A DNA stretch of 64,000 nucleotides from Actinophytocola sp. (GTDB taxonomy: Bacteria; Actinomycetota; Actinomycetes; Mycobacteriales; Pseudonocardiaceae), in contig NZ_WHTD01000008.1 of assembly GCF_009379765.1 (NCBI RefSeq), positions 1-64,000 of the forward strand, in the 5' to 3' direction. The stretch's first letter is position 1. The number at the start of each line of letters is the position of its first letter. A program made the position numbers and the translations under genes. Below are positions 48,230-56,616 of this stretch, piece by piece. The notes under the pieces are model-generated. The model saw nothing but the letters and a program-made list of their open reading frames with translations. It searched no databases and was not told where the DNA came from.

Positions 48230-49491
48230 TCCGCCGCCTCCACCCTCGCCGCTGTCGTGGCCGCTGTCGTGGCCGCCGTCCTGGCCACCACGCCGGCGTC
48301 CACCAGCGCGTCGATGCGCTCCCGGTCCAGGCCGAGGAGCTTGCCCAGCACCTCGTCGGTGTGCTCGCCCATCACCGGCGGGACCGTCGCCGGGCCGGGC
48401 CGCCACCGGTCGGACTCCACCGGCAGCTTGATCACGTCCAGCTCGGCTCCCTCGATCCGCCGCACGATCCCGTTGTGCACGGCCTGTTCCGAGGCGATCG
48501 CGTCGTGCAGCTCGAGCACGGGGCTGTTCGGCACGTCCGCCTCCTCCAGTGCGGCCAGCCACTCGGCACGGGTCCGGCCGCGGAAGATCTCCTCCAGAGT
48601 GGACATCAGGATGTCCCGGTGCGCCAGCCGGTCGGCGTTGGAGGTGAACCGCGGGTCGTCCTTCCACTCCGGCCGCCCGACCGCGTCGCACAGCCGGCGC
48701 CAGAACCCGTTGGTGAACGCGCCGACCATCACGTACTGCCCGTCGGCGCACAGGAATGCCTGGTACGGCACGATCTGCGCGTGCCCGCGGCCCAGCCGGG
48801 GGATCGTCTTGCCGAGGGTGGCGACCGACGGGATGTAGTTGGCCATCATCGCCATCGACGCGTCCAGCATCGCGATCTCGACGTGCTGGCCCTCGGGCAG
48901 CGCGTCCCGGCGGTGCAGCGCGGCGAGGATGCCGGCCAGCGCGAACAGCCCGGTCGCGTAGTCGGAGATCGGCGCGCCGATGCGCACCGGGCCGCCGCCC
49001 ACCTCGCCGGTGATGCCCATCAGGCCGGACACCGACTGCATGATGATGTCGTTGGCCGGCCGGTCGCGCCACGGCCCGGTCGGGCCGAACGCGGAGATCG
49101 AGCAGTAGACCAGGCCCTCGCGCACCTTGCGCAGGTCCTCGTAGCCGAGCCGGTGCCGGTCGAGCACGCCCGGCCGGAAGTTCTGCACGACGATGTCGCA
49201 GGTGCGGGCGAGGCCCGTGGCGAGCTCCCGGCCGTCCTCGGTGGACAGGTCGATGAGGACGGACTTCTTGTTGCGGTTCAACGCGAGGTAGTAGTCCGAC
49301 TCGATGGGGCCGAGCATCGGCTCGCCCATGTACCGCGCGCCGTCCCCCCGCCCCGGCTTCTCGACCTTGACCACCTCGGCACCGAGGTCGGCCAGGAACA
49401 TCGTCGCGAACGGCCCGGCCGCCGCGTGCGAGAAGTCGAGCACGCGCAGGCCGTCCAGCGGCAGGGCGGCCTGCGCCGACGTCGTTGCCAC
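48226..49491 (-). CDS. Class III CoA-transferase (CaiB/BaiF family)
   Basis: 421 aa from GTG 49491, 30 bp after UGSC-4. Complete family pattern: 'PLDGLRVLDFSHAAAGPFAT', 'LADLGAEVVKVEKPGRGD', 'LALNRNKKSVLIDLSTEDG', the catalytic Asp in 'GAPISDYATGLFALAG' and 'RADALVDAGV'-like 'RIDALVDAGVV' near the end. An Ala/Thr-rich tail closes the protein. Formyl-CoA- or succinyl-CoA-type transferases of this class activate acids without ATP. Paired with the next gene, it may form a heteromeric enzyme. Confidence 0.9.
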   Translation of the reverse strand: MATTSAQAALPLDGLRVLDFSHAAAGPFATMFLADLGAEVVKVEKPGRGDGARYMGEPMLGPIESDYYLALNRNKKSVLIDLSTEDGRELATGLARTCDIVVQNFRPGVLDRHRLGYEDLRKVREGLVYCSISAFGPTGPWRDRPANDIIMQSVSGLMGITGEVGGGPVRIGAPISDYATGLFALAGILAALHRRDALPEGQHVEIAMLDASMAMMANYIPSVATLGKTIPRLGRGHAQIVPYQAFLCADGQYVMVGAFTNGFWRRLCDAVGRPEWKDDPRFTSNADRLAHRDILMSTLEEIFRGRTRAEWLAALEEADVPNSPVLELHDAIASEQAVHNGIVRRIEGAELDVIKLPVESDRWRPGPATVPPVMGEHTDEVLGKLLGLDRERIDALVDAGVVARTAATTAATTAARVEAAE

Positions 49492-49521
49492 AGTGGTGGT
49501 TCCCTCTCTGGTTGGGGCGTC

Positions 49522-50118
49522 TCAGCGCGAGTACGCGGACCTCGGCGCGACCGCCTCCTGGTACGCCTGCGCCACCTCCTCGGCGGGACGGGTCAGGCCG
49601 AAGACGACCTCGTCGTAAGCCTCGTCGGTCAGCGCGCGCATCTCCTCGTCGGAGATCTGCCCGATGGGGTGGGGCAGGATCTGGATGGCGACCATGCCGA
49701 GGCCCAGTGCGGTCACCTCCGCTCTCGCCTTGTAGCCGAACGGCTCGGTGACCACCGAGACCGTGGGGATGCCGAGCTTTTCCAGGGTCACGCCGTCGTG
49801 GACACTCCACGAGCTGCACGAGCCTCAATCACCGAACGCGGTGACGACCAGGTCGCAGGTCCGCATCTCCTCGAGGACCTCGGGCTCCATCGGCTTGCTC
49901 GCCGTGGGCTTGGCCGCGTGGACGAACTCGATGCCGGTGTGCCGGGACCCGAGCAGCTCCTCGAGCCGGCGCAGGTAGATGTCGGCGTTCACCTTCGAGT
50001 TCCACAGCAGCCCGATGCGCTTGCCGTCGAGCGAGTCCGGCCGGCGGGACAGCCCGCCCTCGCCGCCCGGCGCCGCCCCGGGATCGGGGGTTGGGCGATA
50101 GACACGGTACGTGGTCAC
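49522..50118 (-). CDS. UGSC family selenoprotein, copy 4 (Sec at TGA 49827-49825)
   Basis: Reading through TGA joins 49825-50118 and 49522-49824 into 198 aa with Sec98: 'DLVVTAFGD-U-GSCSSWSVHDGVTLEKLG'. GTG 50118 follows GGGAGG. It is closest to copy 1 ('VYRPTPDPG' at the N-terminus against 'VFRPVPFDD', 'DGKRIGLLWNSKVNADIYL', 'IPTVSVVTEPF'). The SECIS hairpin is almost the same as in copy 1. First gene of a six-gene operon: UGSC-4, two CoA-transferases, partner f, enoyl-CoA hydratase, ABC ATPase. This operon ties the selenoprotein directly to acyl-CoA formation. Confidence 0.92.
49796..49824 (-). promoter_or_regulatory. bSECIS stem-loop of UGSC copy 4
   Basis: TGA, 12 nt (GGCTCGTGCAGC), then TCGTGGA - loop GTG - TCCACGA, a perfect 7-bp stem. 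Loop and upper stem equal copy 1 (TGGA-GTG-TCCA). Confidence 0.82.
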
Positions 50119-50136
50119 GAGCTGACCTCCCGCCTG

Positions 50137-50157
50137 GTTAATACTATATATTCGAGC
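50137..50157. promoter_or_regulatory. AT-rich box before UGSC copy 4
   Basis: GTTAATACTATATATTCGAG; on the coding (minus) strand CGAATATATAGTATTAAC, 20-38 bp before GTG 50118. GAATATAT is shared with 18971 and 31617. The 57 bp between it and the next gene's stop (50215) show nothing else. Confidence 0.62.
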
Positions 50158-50214
50158 CTATGTCGTTGATCCGTGAGTGTCAATGAACCGCTGGTGACCT
50201 GCGTTTTGGAGACT

Positions 50215-50670
50215 TCAGCGGTGGATGATCGTCCACCGCTCGGTCCGTCGCGGACCGTCGGCGGCGCGGTACTCGGTGGCGGTGGTGACGAGGAGCATCG
50301 GGCCGTCCCGGCCCTGCTTCTCGGTCACCGACTCGAACGTCGTGACCGCCTCGACGGTCTCGCCCGCGCGGATGGGCGCGTGGAAGTCGACCGAGCAGCC
50401 GCCCATGAGCCGGCGGCGCAGCGCCGGGTGGTCGATCACGACCTCGCCCGGCCGGTGGCGCCTGCCGTCGACGCCGACGTCACCGCCGACCGCGAAGGGC
50501 GGCAGGAACAGCGCGGGCGCCACCGTCGGGTCGGCGGGCCGGGGCAGGCCGACCGCCTCGGCGTAGCGCAGGATGTCGGCCGCGTGCACCTCGACCCGCG
50601 TCGGTGCCCAGGCCCGCTGCCCGACGAGCGCCTCGAGCGTCCTGCGCGCGTCGTCCCAGCCTGTGTTCAC
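50215..50670 (-). CDS. MaoC/FAS1-like dehydratase domain protein (single hotdog)
   Basis: 151 aa from GTG 50670, overlapping the epimerase stop (GTGA). Hotdog features: 'RVEVHAADILRYAEAVGLP', 'PTVAPALFLPPFAVGG', 'LMGGCSVDFHAPIRAGETVE' and 'LLVTTATEYRAADG'. It is equivalent to the N-terminal half of FAS1-like dehydratases. With the short MaoC protein at 51722 (C-terminal half) it probably forms a two-subunit enoyl-CoA hydratase. Last gene of the operon that starts with the dipeptide solute-binding protein. Confidence 0.82.
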   Translation of the reverse strand: MNTGWDDARRTLEALVGQRAWAPTRVEVHAADILRYAEAVGLPRPADPTVAPALFLPPFAVGGDVGVDGRRHRPGEVVIDHPALRRRLMGGCSVDFHAPIRAGETVEAVTTFESVTEKQGRDGPMLLVTTATEYRAADGPRRTERWTIIHR

Positions 50671-51725
50671 GGTGTGCCCCCTGTGGACTCGAGTGCGGCG
50701 CGGTAGATCTCTACGGCCCGGTCCTCCCGGGCGTAGTCGAACGCGTGCTCGCCGAGCGACAGTTCCTCCGTGGACCCGCGGGCGACGGGGTGCTCGGCCA
50801 GCCACCGCGCGGCGCGCCGGGTCGCCTCGGTGACACCCACGACGTCCCGGTAGCCGAGGGCGCGGATCGCGCCGAGGTCGAAGACGGTGTTCTGGCGCAA
50901 CGCGAACGGGTTGCGGCACGGGCTCGCGGACAGCGGCACCGGCACGACGTCGAACGCGTGGCCGAGCGCGTCCGCGACGGTCGCGGCGATCGCGGCGACG
51001 CTCAGCACGTGCTCGTCGCCGACGTTGAAGGTGCGGCCCGCAGCGCCCGGGTGGGTCATCGTGAGCAGCACCGCCGCCGCGAGGTTCTCGGCGTAGCCGC
51101 GCTGGGGCAGCATCAGCCCGTCGCCCTCGAGCGCGAGAGCGCGGCGGCCGTCGAGCACCCGGCGCACGAAGTACCACTCGAACGGGATGTAGGCGTGCGG
51201 GCCGTAGACCATCGTGTAGCGCAGGATCGCCGCCTCGAACGCGCCGCGGGCCTCGGCGTCGGCGACGAGCCGCTCGTTGCGCTGCACCCCGGCGCTCAGC
51301 TTGTCGCCCGGCAGGTCGGCGAGCGGGCGCGGGGGCGGGTCGCCCTCGCGCAGCGGCAGCGGGTGGCCCGTGCCGCCCACGGGCACCTTCCAACCGGTGT
51401 ACGCGGGCAGCCCGGTCACCGCGACCAGCCGCCCGACCCGGCCGGACAGCACGGTGACCACGTGTCGCAGCCGGCCGGAGGTCGAGACCGCGACGTCGAA
51501 CTCCCGGCCGGCCACGGCCGCGCGCAGGTCGGGGAGCTCGGTCGGGTCGGCGTGCAGGTGCTCGACCTCGCCGCCGAAGTCGACCTCGTGCGCGCCGGTG
51601 TGCAGGATCGTCACCCGGTCGCCCTCGGCCAGCAGCCGGCGCACCACGGCGTACCCGGTCGGCCCGGTACCGCCGACGACGAGCACGGACTGCGCGGGCC
51701 CGGACTTCGCGGGCACCGATCTCAT
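50667..51725 (-). CDS. NAD-dependent epimerase/dehydratase (extended SDR)
   Basis: 352 aa, ATG 51725 overlapping the MaoC stop (ATGA). The Rossmann motif 'SVLVVGGTGPTGYAVVRRLL' is followed by 'HLHADPTELPDLRAAV', 'GRLVAVTGLPAYTGW' and an active-site-like Tyr in 'ILRYTMVYGPHAYIPF'. The canonical YxxxK is not obvious, so the chemistry may differ from classical epimerases. It sits between two halves of a hotdog hydratase, implying action on an acyl-CoA or acid intermediate. Confidence 0.78.
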   Translation of the reverse strand: MRSVPAKSGPAQSVLVVGGTGPTGYAVVRRLLAEGDRVTILHTGAHEVDFGGEVEHLHADPTELPDLRAAVAGREFDVAVSTSGRLRHVVTVLSGRVGRLVAVTGLPAYTGWKVPVGGTGHPLPLREGDPPPRPLADLPGDKLSAGVQRNERLVADAEARGAFEAAILRYTMVYGPHAYIPFEWYFVRRVLDGRRALALEGDGLMLPQRGYAENLAAAVLLTMTHPGAAGRTFNVGDEHVLSVAAIAATVADALGHAFDVVPVPLSASPCRNPFALRQNTVFDLGAIRALGYRDVVGVTEATRRAARWLAEHPVARGSTEELSLGEHAFDYAREDRAVEIYRAALESTGGTP

Positions 51726-52078
51726 GGGCGCACCAGCGCCGACCCGCTGACCACCGTGGTGCCGGCGCCGTCGCGGATCCACAGCCGGGCCTCGCCGGTG
51801 CCCCGGTCCAGCGTGCCGCCGCAGACAAGGTCCGTGTCGACCGGCACGACCGCGTGGTTGCGCCACTCCAGGTGCTCGAGCGGGCCCGCGCCGCCGAGCA
51901 GCCGCACCAGGTAGGTGCCGAGCAGCGGCCCCTGTACGATCGACCGCTCGAGACCCTCGGCGCGGGCCCGCTCGTGGTCGAAGTGCAGGAGCTGGAACTC
52001 CCACATCGCCGCGGCGTAGCGCACGGTGTCGAGCAGCCCAGGACGCAGGCGCAGCTCCGGCAGGTCGTCGGTGGTCAC
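51722..52078 (-). CDS. MaoC-like dehydratase (single hotdog)
   Basis: 118 aa from GTG 52078. 'MWEFQLLHFDHERARAEGLE' and 'SIVQGPLLGTYLVRLLGG' mark the MaoC hydratase motif region (H-x-D followed by V-x-G). Then comes 'HLEWRNHAVVPVDTDLVCGG'. It is the short C-terminal-type partner of the protein at 50215. Lies 11 bp after the dppC-like gene, so in the transport operon. Confidence 0.8.
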   Translation of the reverse strand: MTTDDLPELRLRPGLLDTVRYAAAMWEFQLLHFDHERARAEGLERSIVQGPLLGTYLVRLLGGAGPLEHLEWRNHAVVPVDTDLVCGGTLDRGTGEARLWIRDGAGTTVVSGSALVRP

Positions 52079-52088
52079 CCTGGCTCCT

Positions 52089-52970
52089 TCACTTCAGGTA
52101 CGGGTCCCAGCGGTCCTGCAGGCCGTCGCCGAGCATGTTGGCGCCGAGCACGAGCGCGACCAGCGCGATGCCCGGGAACGCCGGGAACCACCAGGCGAGC
52201 GCGAGGTAGTTGCGTGAGTCGCTCAGCATCTGGCCCCAGGACGGGGTGTTCGGGTCGACGCCGAGGCCGAGGAAGGACAGCGAGGCCTCGGCGATGATGA
52301 ACCAGGCGAAGTTGAACGTCGTGATCACGATGATCGACGAGCGCACGTTGGGCAGGATGTGCCGCAGCAGGATCCGGGTGTGCCCGGCGCCGAGCGCGCG
52401 GGCGCCGTCGACGAACTGCCGCTGAGCGATCGACATCGCCTCGCCGCGGACCACCCTGGCGAAGAGGATCCAGCCGCCGACGATCAGCACCGCGACGATG
52501 TTGCCGACGCCGCGCCCGATCGCGGCCACCACGACGATCGCGAGCGCCAGGAACGGGAACGACTGCTGGATCTCGGCGATCATCGTGACGATCGCGTCGA
52601 AGACGCCCCGGAAGTACCCGGCGAGCAGCCCGATCGTCACGCCGATCAGGCCCGCGCCGAGCACCGCGAGCCCGCCGACGATCAGCGAGATCCGCGCGCC
52701 GTAGATCACCCGGCTGAGCACGTCCCGGCCGAGGTGGTCGGTGCCGAGCACGTGGTCGCTCGTGCCGGTGCCGACCCACGCGGGCGGTGCGAGCCGGTGC
52801 GCCAGGTCGATCGCGTTCGGGTCGTGCGGGGCCAGCAGCGGCGCGAAGACCGCCACGAGCACGATCGGCACCACGAGCACCAGGCCGACGGTGATCTGCA
52901 GCCGCCCGGCCCTGCGGACCCGCCGGGTTCTCGTGGCCGCCGCGGGCATCCGGATCGCGAGGTCGGCCAT
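52089..52970 (-). CDS. Dipeptide/nickel-type ABC transporter permease (DppC family)
   Basis: 293 aa, ATG 52970 sharing a base with the DppB-like stop. 'FAPLLAPHDPNAIDLAHRLA' and 'HVLGTDHLGRDVLSRVIYGA' are hallmarks of DppC/OppC N-termini. The ATPase-contact loop is 'GARALGAGHTRILLRHILPN'. Its ATPase subunits are not in this operon; the DppD/DppF pair at 14-16 kb fits. Confidence 0.92.
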   Translation of the reverse strand: MADLAIRMPAAATRTRRVRRAGRLQITVGLVLVVPIVLVAVFAPLLAPHDPNAIDLAHRLAPPAWVGTGTSDHVLGTDHLGRDVLSRVIYGARISLIVGGLAVLGAGLIGVTIGLLAGYFRGVFDAIVTMIAEIQQSFPFLALAIVVVAAIGRGVGNIVAVLIVGGWILFARVVRGEAMSIAQRQFVDGARALGAGHTRILLRHILPNVRSSIIVITTFNFAWFIIAEASLSFLGLGVDPNTPSWGQMLSDSRNYLALAWWFPAFPGIALVALVLGANMLGDGLQDRWDPYLK

Positions 52971-53887
52971 CAGGTCCTCCGCAGACGCGGGTCGAGGAAG
53001 GTGTAGGCCAGGTCGAGCACCATGTAGGTGAGCACCACCACGAGCGCCACCATGAACACCGCGCCCTGCACCACCGGGAAGTCACGGGAGAGCACTCCGT
53101 CGACCATCAGCCGGCCGACCCCCGGCCAGGCGAACACCACCTCGGTCACCAGCGCGCCGCCCATGAGCGTGGAGAACATGTAGGCGGTGAGCGTGAGGAT
53201 CGAGATGCCGCTGTTCTTCAGCGCGTGCACGCCGACCACCCGGGTCGTGCGCAACCCCTTGGCGTGCGCGGTCTGGGTGTACTCGGCCGACAGCGACTCG
53301 ATCATGCTCGCCCTGGCGATGCGGGTCGTGTTCGCCAGCGAGAACGCGCCGAGCGTCGCCGCGGGCAGGATCAGGTGCTCGATGCCGCCGCTGCCGGAGG
53401 AGGGGAGCCACTGGAGCGTCACCGCGAAGATCAGGATCGCGATGATGCCCAGCCAGAACGTCGGCACCGACTGCCCGATGAGCGCGCCGCCGACCACGAC
53501 CTTGTCCGGCCAGCGGCGGCGCATCCGGGCGGCGAACGAGCCGAGCAGCGTGCCGCCGACGGTCGCGATGAGCACGGCGGCGCCGGTCAGCTCCAGCGTG
53601 GCCGGCAGCCGCTCGAACACGATGTCGGCCACCGGCCGCTGCTGCAGGTAGGACTGACCGAAGTCCAGCCGGGCGAACCGGCCGAGGAACAGCAGGTACT
53701 GCACCAGCACCGGCTTGTCCAGGCCGAGGTCCGCGCGGACCGCGTCCCGCTGCTCGTCTGTGGCGACGTCCGGCAGCATGAGCGCCACCGGATCGCCGCC
53801 GAGCCGCTGGAGCAGGAAGATCACGGTCAGCGCGCCCCAGATGACCACGATCATCCTGGGGATCCGCCGGAGCAGGTAGCCGGCCAT
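52970..53887 (-). CDS. Dipeptide/nickel-type ABC transporter permease (DppB family)
   Basis: 305 aa. 'YLLRRIPRMIVVIWGALTVI' with 'FLLQRLGGDPVALML' at the N-terminus and the loop 'HAKGLRTTRVVGVHALKNSG' are diagnostic of DppB/OppB permeases. Five to six membrane helices. Encoded between the solute-binding-protein and DppC-like genes. Confidence 0.92.
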   Translation of the reverse strand: MAGYLLRRIPRMIVVIWGALTVIFLLQRLGGDPVALMLPDVATDEQRDAVRADLGLDKPVLVQYLLFLGRFARLDFGQSYLQQRPVADIVFERLPATLELTGAAVLIATVGGTLLGSFAARMRRRWPDKVVVGGALIGQSVPTFWLGIIAILIFAVTLQWLPSSGSGGIEHLILPAATLGAFSLANTTRIARASMIESLSAEYTQTAHAKGLRTTRVVGVHALKNSGISILTLTAYMFSTLMGGALVTEVVFAWPGVGRLMVDGVLSRDFPVVQGAVFMVALVVVLTYMVLDLAYTFLDPRLRRT

Positions 53888-53891
53888 CGGC

Positions 53892-55439
53892 TCAGCCGGT
53901 CCGCTTCGCGTCGAACAGGTTGATGTAGGTCGAGGGCAGGAACTCCACCCCCTGCACGCTCGGGTCCACCGCGTAGAGCCCGGGGTCGGAGTGGAAGGCG
54001 ACGAAGAACGCCTGCTCCTGGGCGTAGGCGGAGAGCTCCGCGAGGTAGTCGCCGCGCTCCTTGGTGTCGGTGATCGTGAAGCTCTGGTCGAGCATCTGGT
54101 CGAGCTTCTTGTCCGCGTCGATCTTGCGGATGTTGTCGCTGCGGAAGATCTCCAGCGTCCAGGACAGGTCGTAGGCCGGCGCGTCCTGGATGGACCAGTA
54201 GTTGATCGGGCCCCAGCTGCCGGCGTAGAGCCGGTCGAGCCACGCGCCGCTCTCCATGGGGTTCTGCTTGACCTTGATGCCGACGGCGTCGAGGTAGCCC
54301 GAGATCGCCTGGCAGATCTCCTTGTCCCGGTAGTACCGGCCGAGCGGGTAGTCGAAGGCGACCTCCACCCCGTTGGGGTAGCCCGCTTCCTTCAGCAGCT
54401 CCTTGGCCTTGTCCGGGTCGTAGGGCCGGGACTTGAGGTCGGCGTTGTAGCCGACGGAGTCCTTGCCGACCAGCTGACCGGAGAGGTCCTTGCCGTAGCC
54501 CTGGGTGATCGAGTCGAGCAGTGCCTTCTTGTCGATGGCGTAGTCGATCGCCTGGCGGACCCGGACGTCCTTGAGCGGGGTGTTCGTCGTGGTCTGGAAG
54601 AAGATGCTCGAGCTCTGCCCGGACGGGACCGAGACCAGCTTCTTGCCGCCGGCCTCGACCTGGTCGGCGAAGTCGGGCAGCACCCGGTAGGCGACGTCGA
54701 TGTCGCCGGCCAGCAACGCGGAGACGCGGGTGGACTCCTCCGGGACCGAGCGCAGCTCGACCCGCTTGAGCTGGGGCACCGTGCCCCAGAAGTCGGCGTT
54801 GGGGGAGAGCACGGCCTTCTCGCCGGGGGAGAAGCTGTCGAGCTTGAACGGGCCGGAGCCGATCGGCTTGGTGACGAGCGCGCCGGGGTTCTCCTGGGTG
54901 TACTTCGGCGGGACCAGCCAGACGACCGAGGTGCGGGTGGGCCAGTTGCCGACCGGGGTGGAGAGGTAGAAGTCGATGGTCAGCGGGTCGATGATCTCCA
55001 TCTTCTGGAGGGCCTCGATGCGCACCCGCCACGGGGTCTTCTTGTCGTCGAGCGCGCGCTGGAAGGTGTAGCGCACGGCCTCGGCGTCGAGCGGCTCGCC
55101 GTTGGTGAACGTGACGCCCTCGCGGAGCTTGAACCGCCAGTGCTTGGCGTCGATCGCCTCGAAGGACTCGGCCGCCCACGGTTCGGGCGCGCCGTTGTCG
55201 GTGCTGACCAGGGTGTCGTAGACGAAGCGCCAGTAGGTGTAGTCGGAGGTGGTCGTGGCGCTGATGGGGTCGTAGTTCGGGGTGACGTGGTCCATGCCGA
55301 TGATCAGCGACTGGTCGGCGCTGCGGCCGCCCGCGTCACCGCCGCCGCCGCCGCAGCCGGCCGCGATCAGCGCGACAGCGGTGGTGAGTACGAGGAGTCG
55401 AGGACCGTTGTTCCGCCGCCGCACAGGTGGGAAGTGCAC
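53892..55439 (-). CDS. Family 5 extracellular solute-binding lipoprotein (DppA/OppA type)
   Basis: 515 aa from GTG 55439, which has GGAGG 5 nt upstream; the track start further out is not needed. Signal peptide with lipobox 'ALIAAGCGGG'. Family features: 'GMDHVTPNYDPISATTTSDY', 'HWRFKLREGVTFTNGEPLDA', 'VVWLVPPKYTQ', 'VRQAIDYAIDKKALLDSI' and 'KELLKEAGYPNGVEV'. These proteins bind peptides, opines, nickel complexes or other ligands. First gene of the operon that includes DppBC-like permeases, two hotdog proteins and an SDR enzyme. Confidence 0.92.
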   Translation of the reverse strand: MHFPPVRRRNNGPRLLVLTTAVALIAAGCGGGGGDAGGRSADQSLIIGMDHVTPNYDPISATTTSDYTYWRFVYDTLVSTDNGAPEPWAAESFEAIDAKHWRFKLREGVTFTNGEPLDAEAVRYTFQRALDDKKTPWRVRIEALQKMEIIDPLTIDFYLSTPVGNWPTRTSVVWLVPPKYTQENPGALVTKPIGSGPFKLDSFSPGEKAVLSPNADFWGTVPQLKRVELRSVPEESTRVSALLAGDIDVAYRVLPDFADQVEAGGKKLVSVPSGQSSSIFFQTTTNTPLKDVRVRQAIDYAIDKKALLDSITQGYGKDLSGQLVGKDSVGYNADLKSRPYDPDKAKELLKEAGYPNGVEVAFDYPLGRYYRDKEICQAISGYLDAVGIKVKQNPMESGAWLDRLYAGSWGPINYWSIQDAPAYDLSWTLEIFRSDNIRKIDADKKLDQMLDQSFTITDTKERGDYLAELSAYAQEQAFFVAFHSDPGLYAVDPSVQGVEFLPSTYINLFDAKRTG

Positions 55440-55523
55440 CGCTGCCTCCTTTGCCAGCGTCAGGAGGGCACCGCGCCGCTCCAAGCAGGGGGCGTTCCGC
55501 GTGCGTTGCCCGGGTCCTAAGGA

Positions 55524-55547
55524 GACTATATATCGTCTATCATAGTG
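55524..55547. promoter_or_regulatory. AT-rich box between the solute-binding-protein and isopropylmalate-dehydrogenase-like genes
   Basis: GACTATATATCGTCTATCATAG. TATATCGTCTATCATAG matches the box at 11275 at 15 of 17 positions, and TATATATCGT also the inverted box at 6365. It lies about 32-55 bp before the plus-strand GTG and about 85-108 bp before the minus-strand GTG. Confidence 0.65.
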
Positions 55548-55578
55548 TCCAGTGTTTCCTGGGAAGGGAGATCCGGTT

Positions 55579-56616
55579 GTGAGGCACACGGTGGTGCACG
55601 TACCCGGTGACGGCATCGGACCCGAGGTCACGTGGGCGGCCCGCCGGGTCGTCGACGCGACCGGGGTCCCGGTCGACTGGGTACTGGCCGACGCGGGTGA
55701 GGACGCGTTCGCCGCGTCCGGGACGACCGTTCCGCCGCGGACCGCGGCGCTGGTGCGCGAGGTCGGCGTGGTCCTCAAAGGACCGATGGCCAACCCGGTC
55801 GGGCACGGCTACGCCAGTCCCAACATCGCGTTGCGCCGGGCGGCCGGAGCGTACGCCAACGTTCGGCTGGCATGGGCCCTGCCAGGTGCCCGCACCCACT
55901 TCCCCGGGACCGACCTCGCGGTGGTTCGCGAGGTCACCGAGGACGTGTTCACCGGCGCGGCCCAGCACGTGGGCCCGGACGCGGCGATCGCGGTGAAGTG
56001 GGTGACCCGCGCGGCGACACACCGGGTGACCCGGTTCGCCTTCGACTACGCGCGGCAGCACAGCCGGCGCCGGATCACGGTGGCCCACAAGGCGGCGACG
56101 CTGAAGGAGACCGACGGCCTCTTCCTCGCCGCGGCGCGCGAGATCGCGTCCGAGTACCCCGACATCCTGCTGGACGACTGCCTGGTGGACGCGCTCGCGA
56201 TGCACCTGGTGCGCGACCCGGCCGGGTACGACGTGCTGCTCGCGCCGTTCCAGTACGGCGACATCCTGGCCGACCTGTGTGCCGGGCTGGTGGGTGGGCT
56301 GGGGCTGGTGCCGGGCGCGTCGTTCGGCCCGTCGGCAGCACTGTTCGAGGCGGCGCACGGGAGTGCGCCGAAGTACGCCGGGCGGGACGTGGTGAACCCG
56401 GTCGCGCTCGTGCTCTCCGGTGCCTTGCTGCTCGACCACCTCGGTGAGCACGGCGCCGCCGACCGGATCCGCGCCGCGGTCGCCGCCACCGTGGCCGGCC
56501 CGGTGACCACCTACGACCTCGGCGGAACGGCGAGCACGACGGAGATGACCGACGCGATCATCGCGGCGCTGCCCGGCGGCGGCGAGGAAAGCGCAGGGAA
56601 AGGAAGTGCGGCATGA
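55579..56616 (+). CDS. Isocitrate/isopropylmalate dehydrogenase family protein
   Basis: 345 aa from GTG 55579 (GGGAG upstream). Decarboxylating beta-hydroxyacid dehydrogenase motifs: 'HVPGDGIGPEVTWAARRVVD', 'VVLKGPMANPVGHGYASPNI', 'ANVRLAWALPG', 'KAATLKETDGLFLAAAREIA', the Mg site 'LLDDCLVDALAMHLV', 'GDILADLCAGLVGGLGLVPG' and 'FEAAHGSAPKYAGRDVVNPV'. It is a paralogue of LeuB/tartrate dehydrogenase, probably acting on a 2- or 3-hydroxy dicarboxylate in the island pathway rather than in leucine synthesis, since no leu genes are nearby. It overlaps the LLM gene (ATGA). Confidence 0.88.
   Translation: MRHTVVHVPGDGIGPEVTWAARRVVDATGVPVDWVLADAGEDAFAASGTTVPPRTAALVREVGVVLKGPMANPVGHGYASPNIALRRAAGAYANVRLAWALPGARTHFPGTDLAVVREVTEDVFTGAAQHVGPDAAIAVKWVTRAATHRVTRFAFDYARQHSRRRITVAHKAATLKETDGLFLAAAREIASEYPDILLDDCLVDALAMHLVRDPAGYDVLLAPFQYGDILADLCAGLVGGLGLVPGASFGPSAALFEAAHGSAPKYAGRDVVNPVALVLSGALLLDHLGEHGAADRIRAAVAATVAGPVTTYDLGGTASTTEMTDAIIAALPGGGEESAGKGSAA

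Noticed and set aside
46757-49828. 1023-aa minus-strand ORF spanning two CoA-transferases
   Set aside because: Its first half is an out-of-frame reading of CoA-transferase 2. The real gene starts at ATG 48229, supported by an ATGA overlap.
50173-50706. Plus-strand ORF opposite the single-hotdog MaoC gene
   Set aside because: Low-complexity Arg/Val/Ala text without a ribosome binding site. The minus-strand frame carries the recognisable hotdog protein and coupled overlaps.
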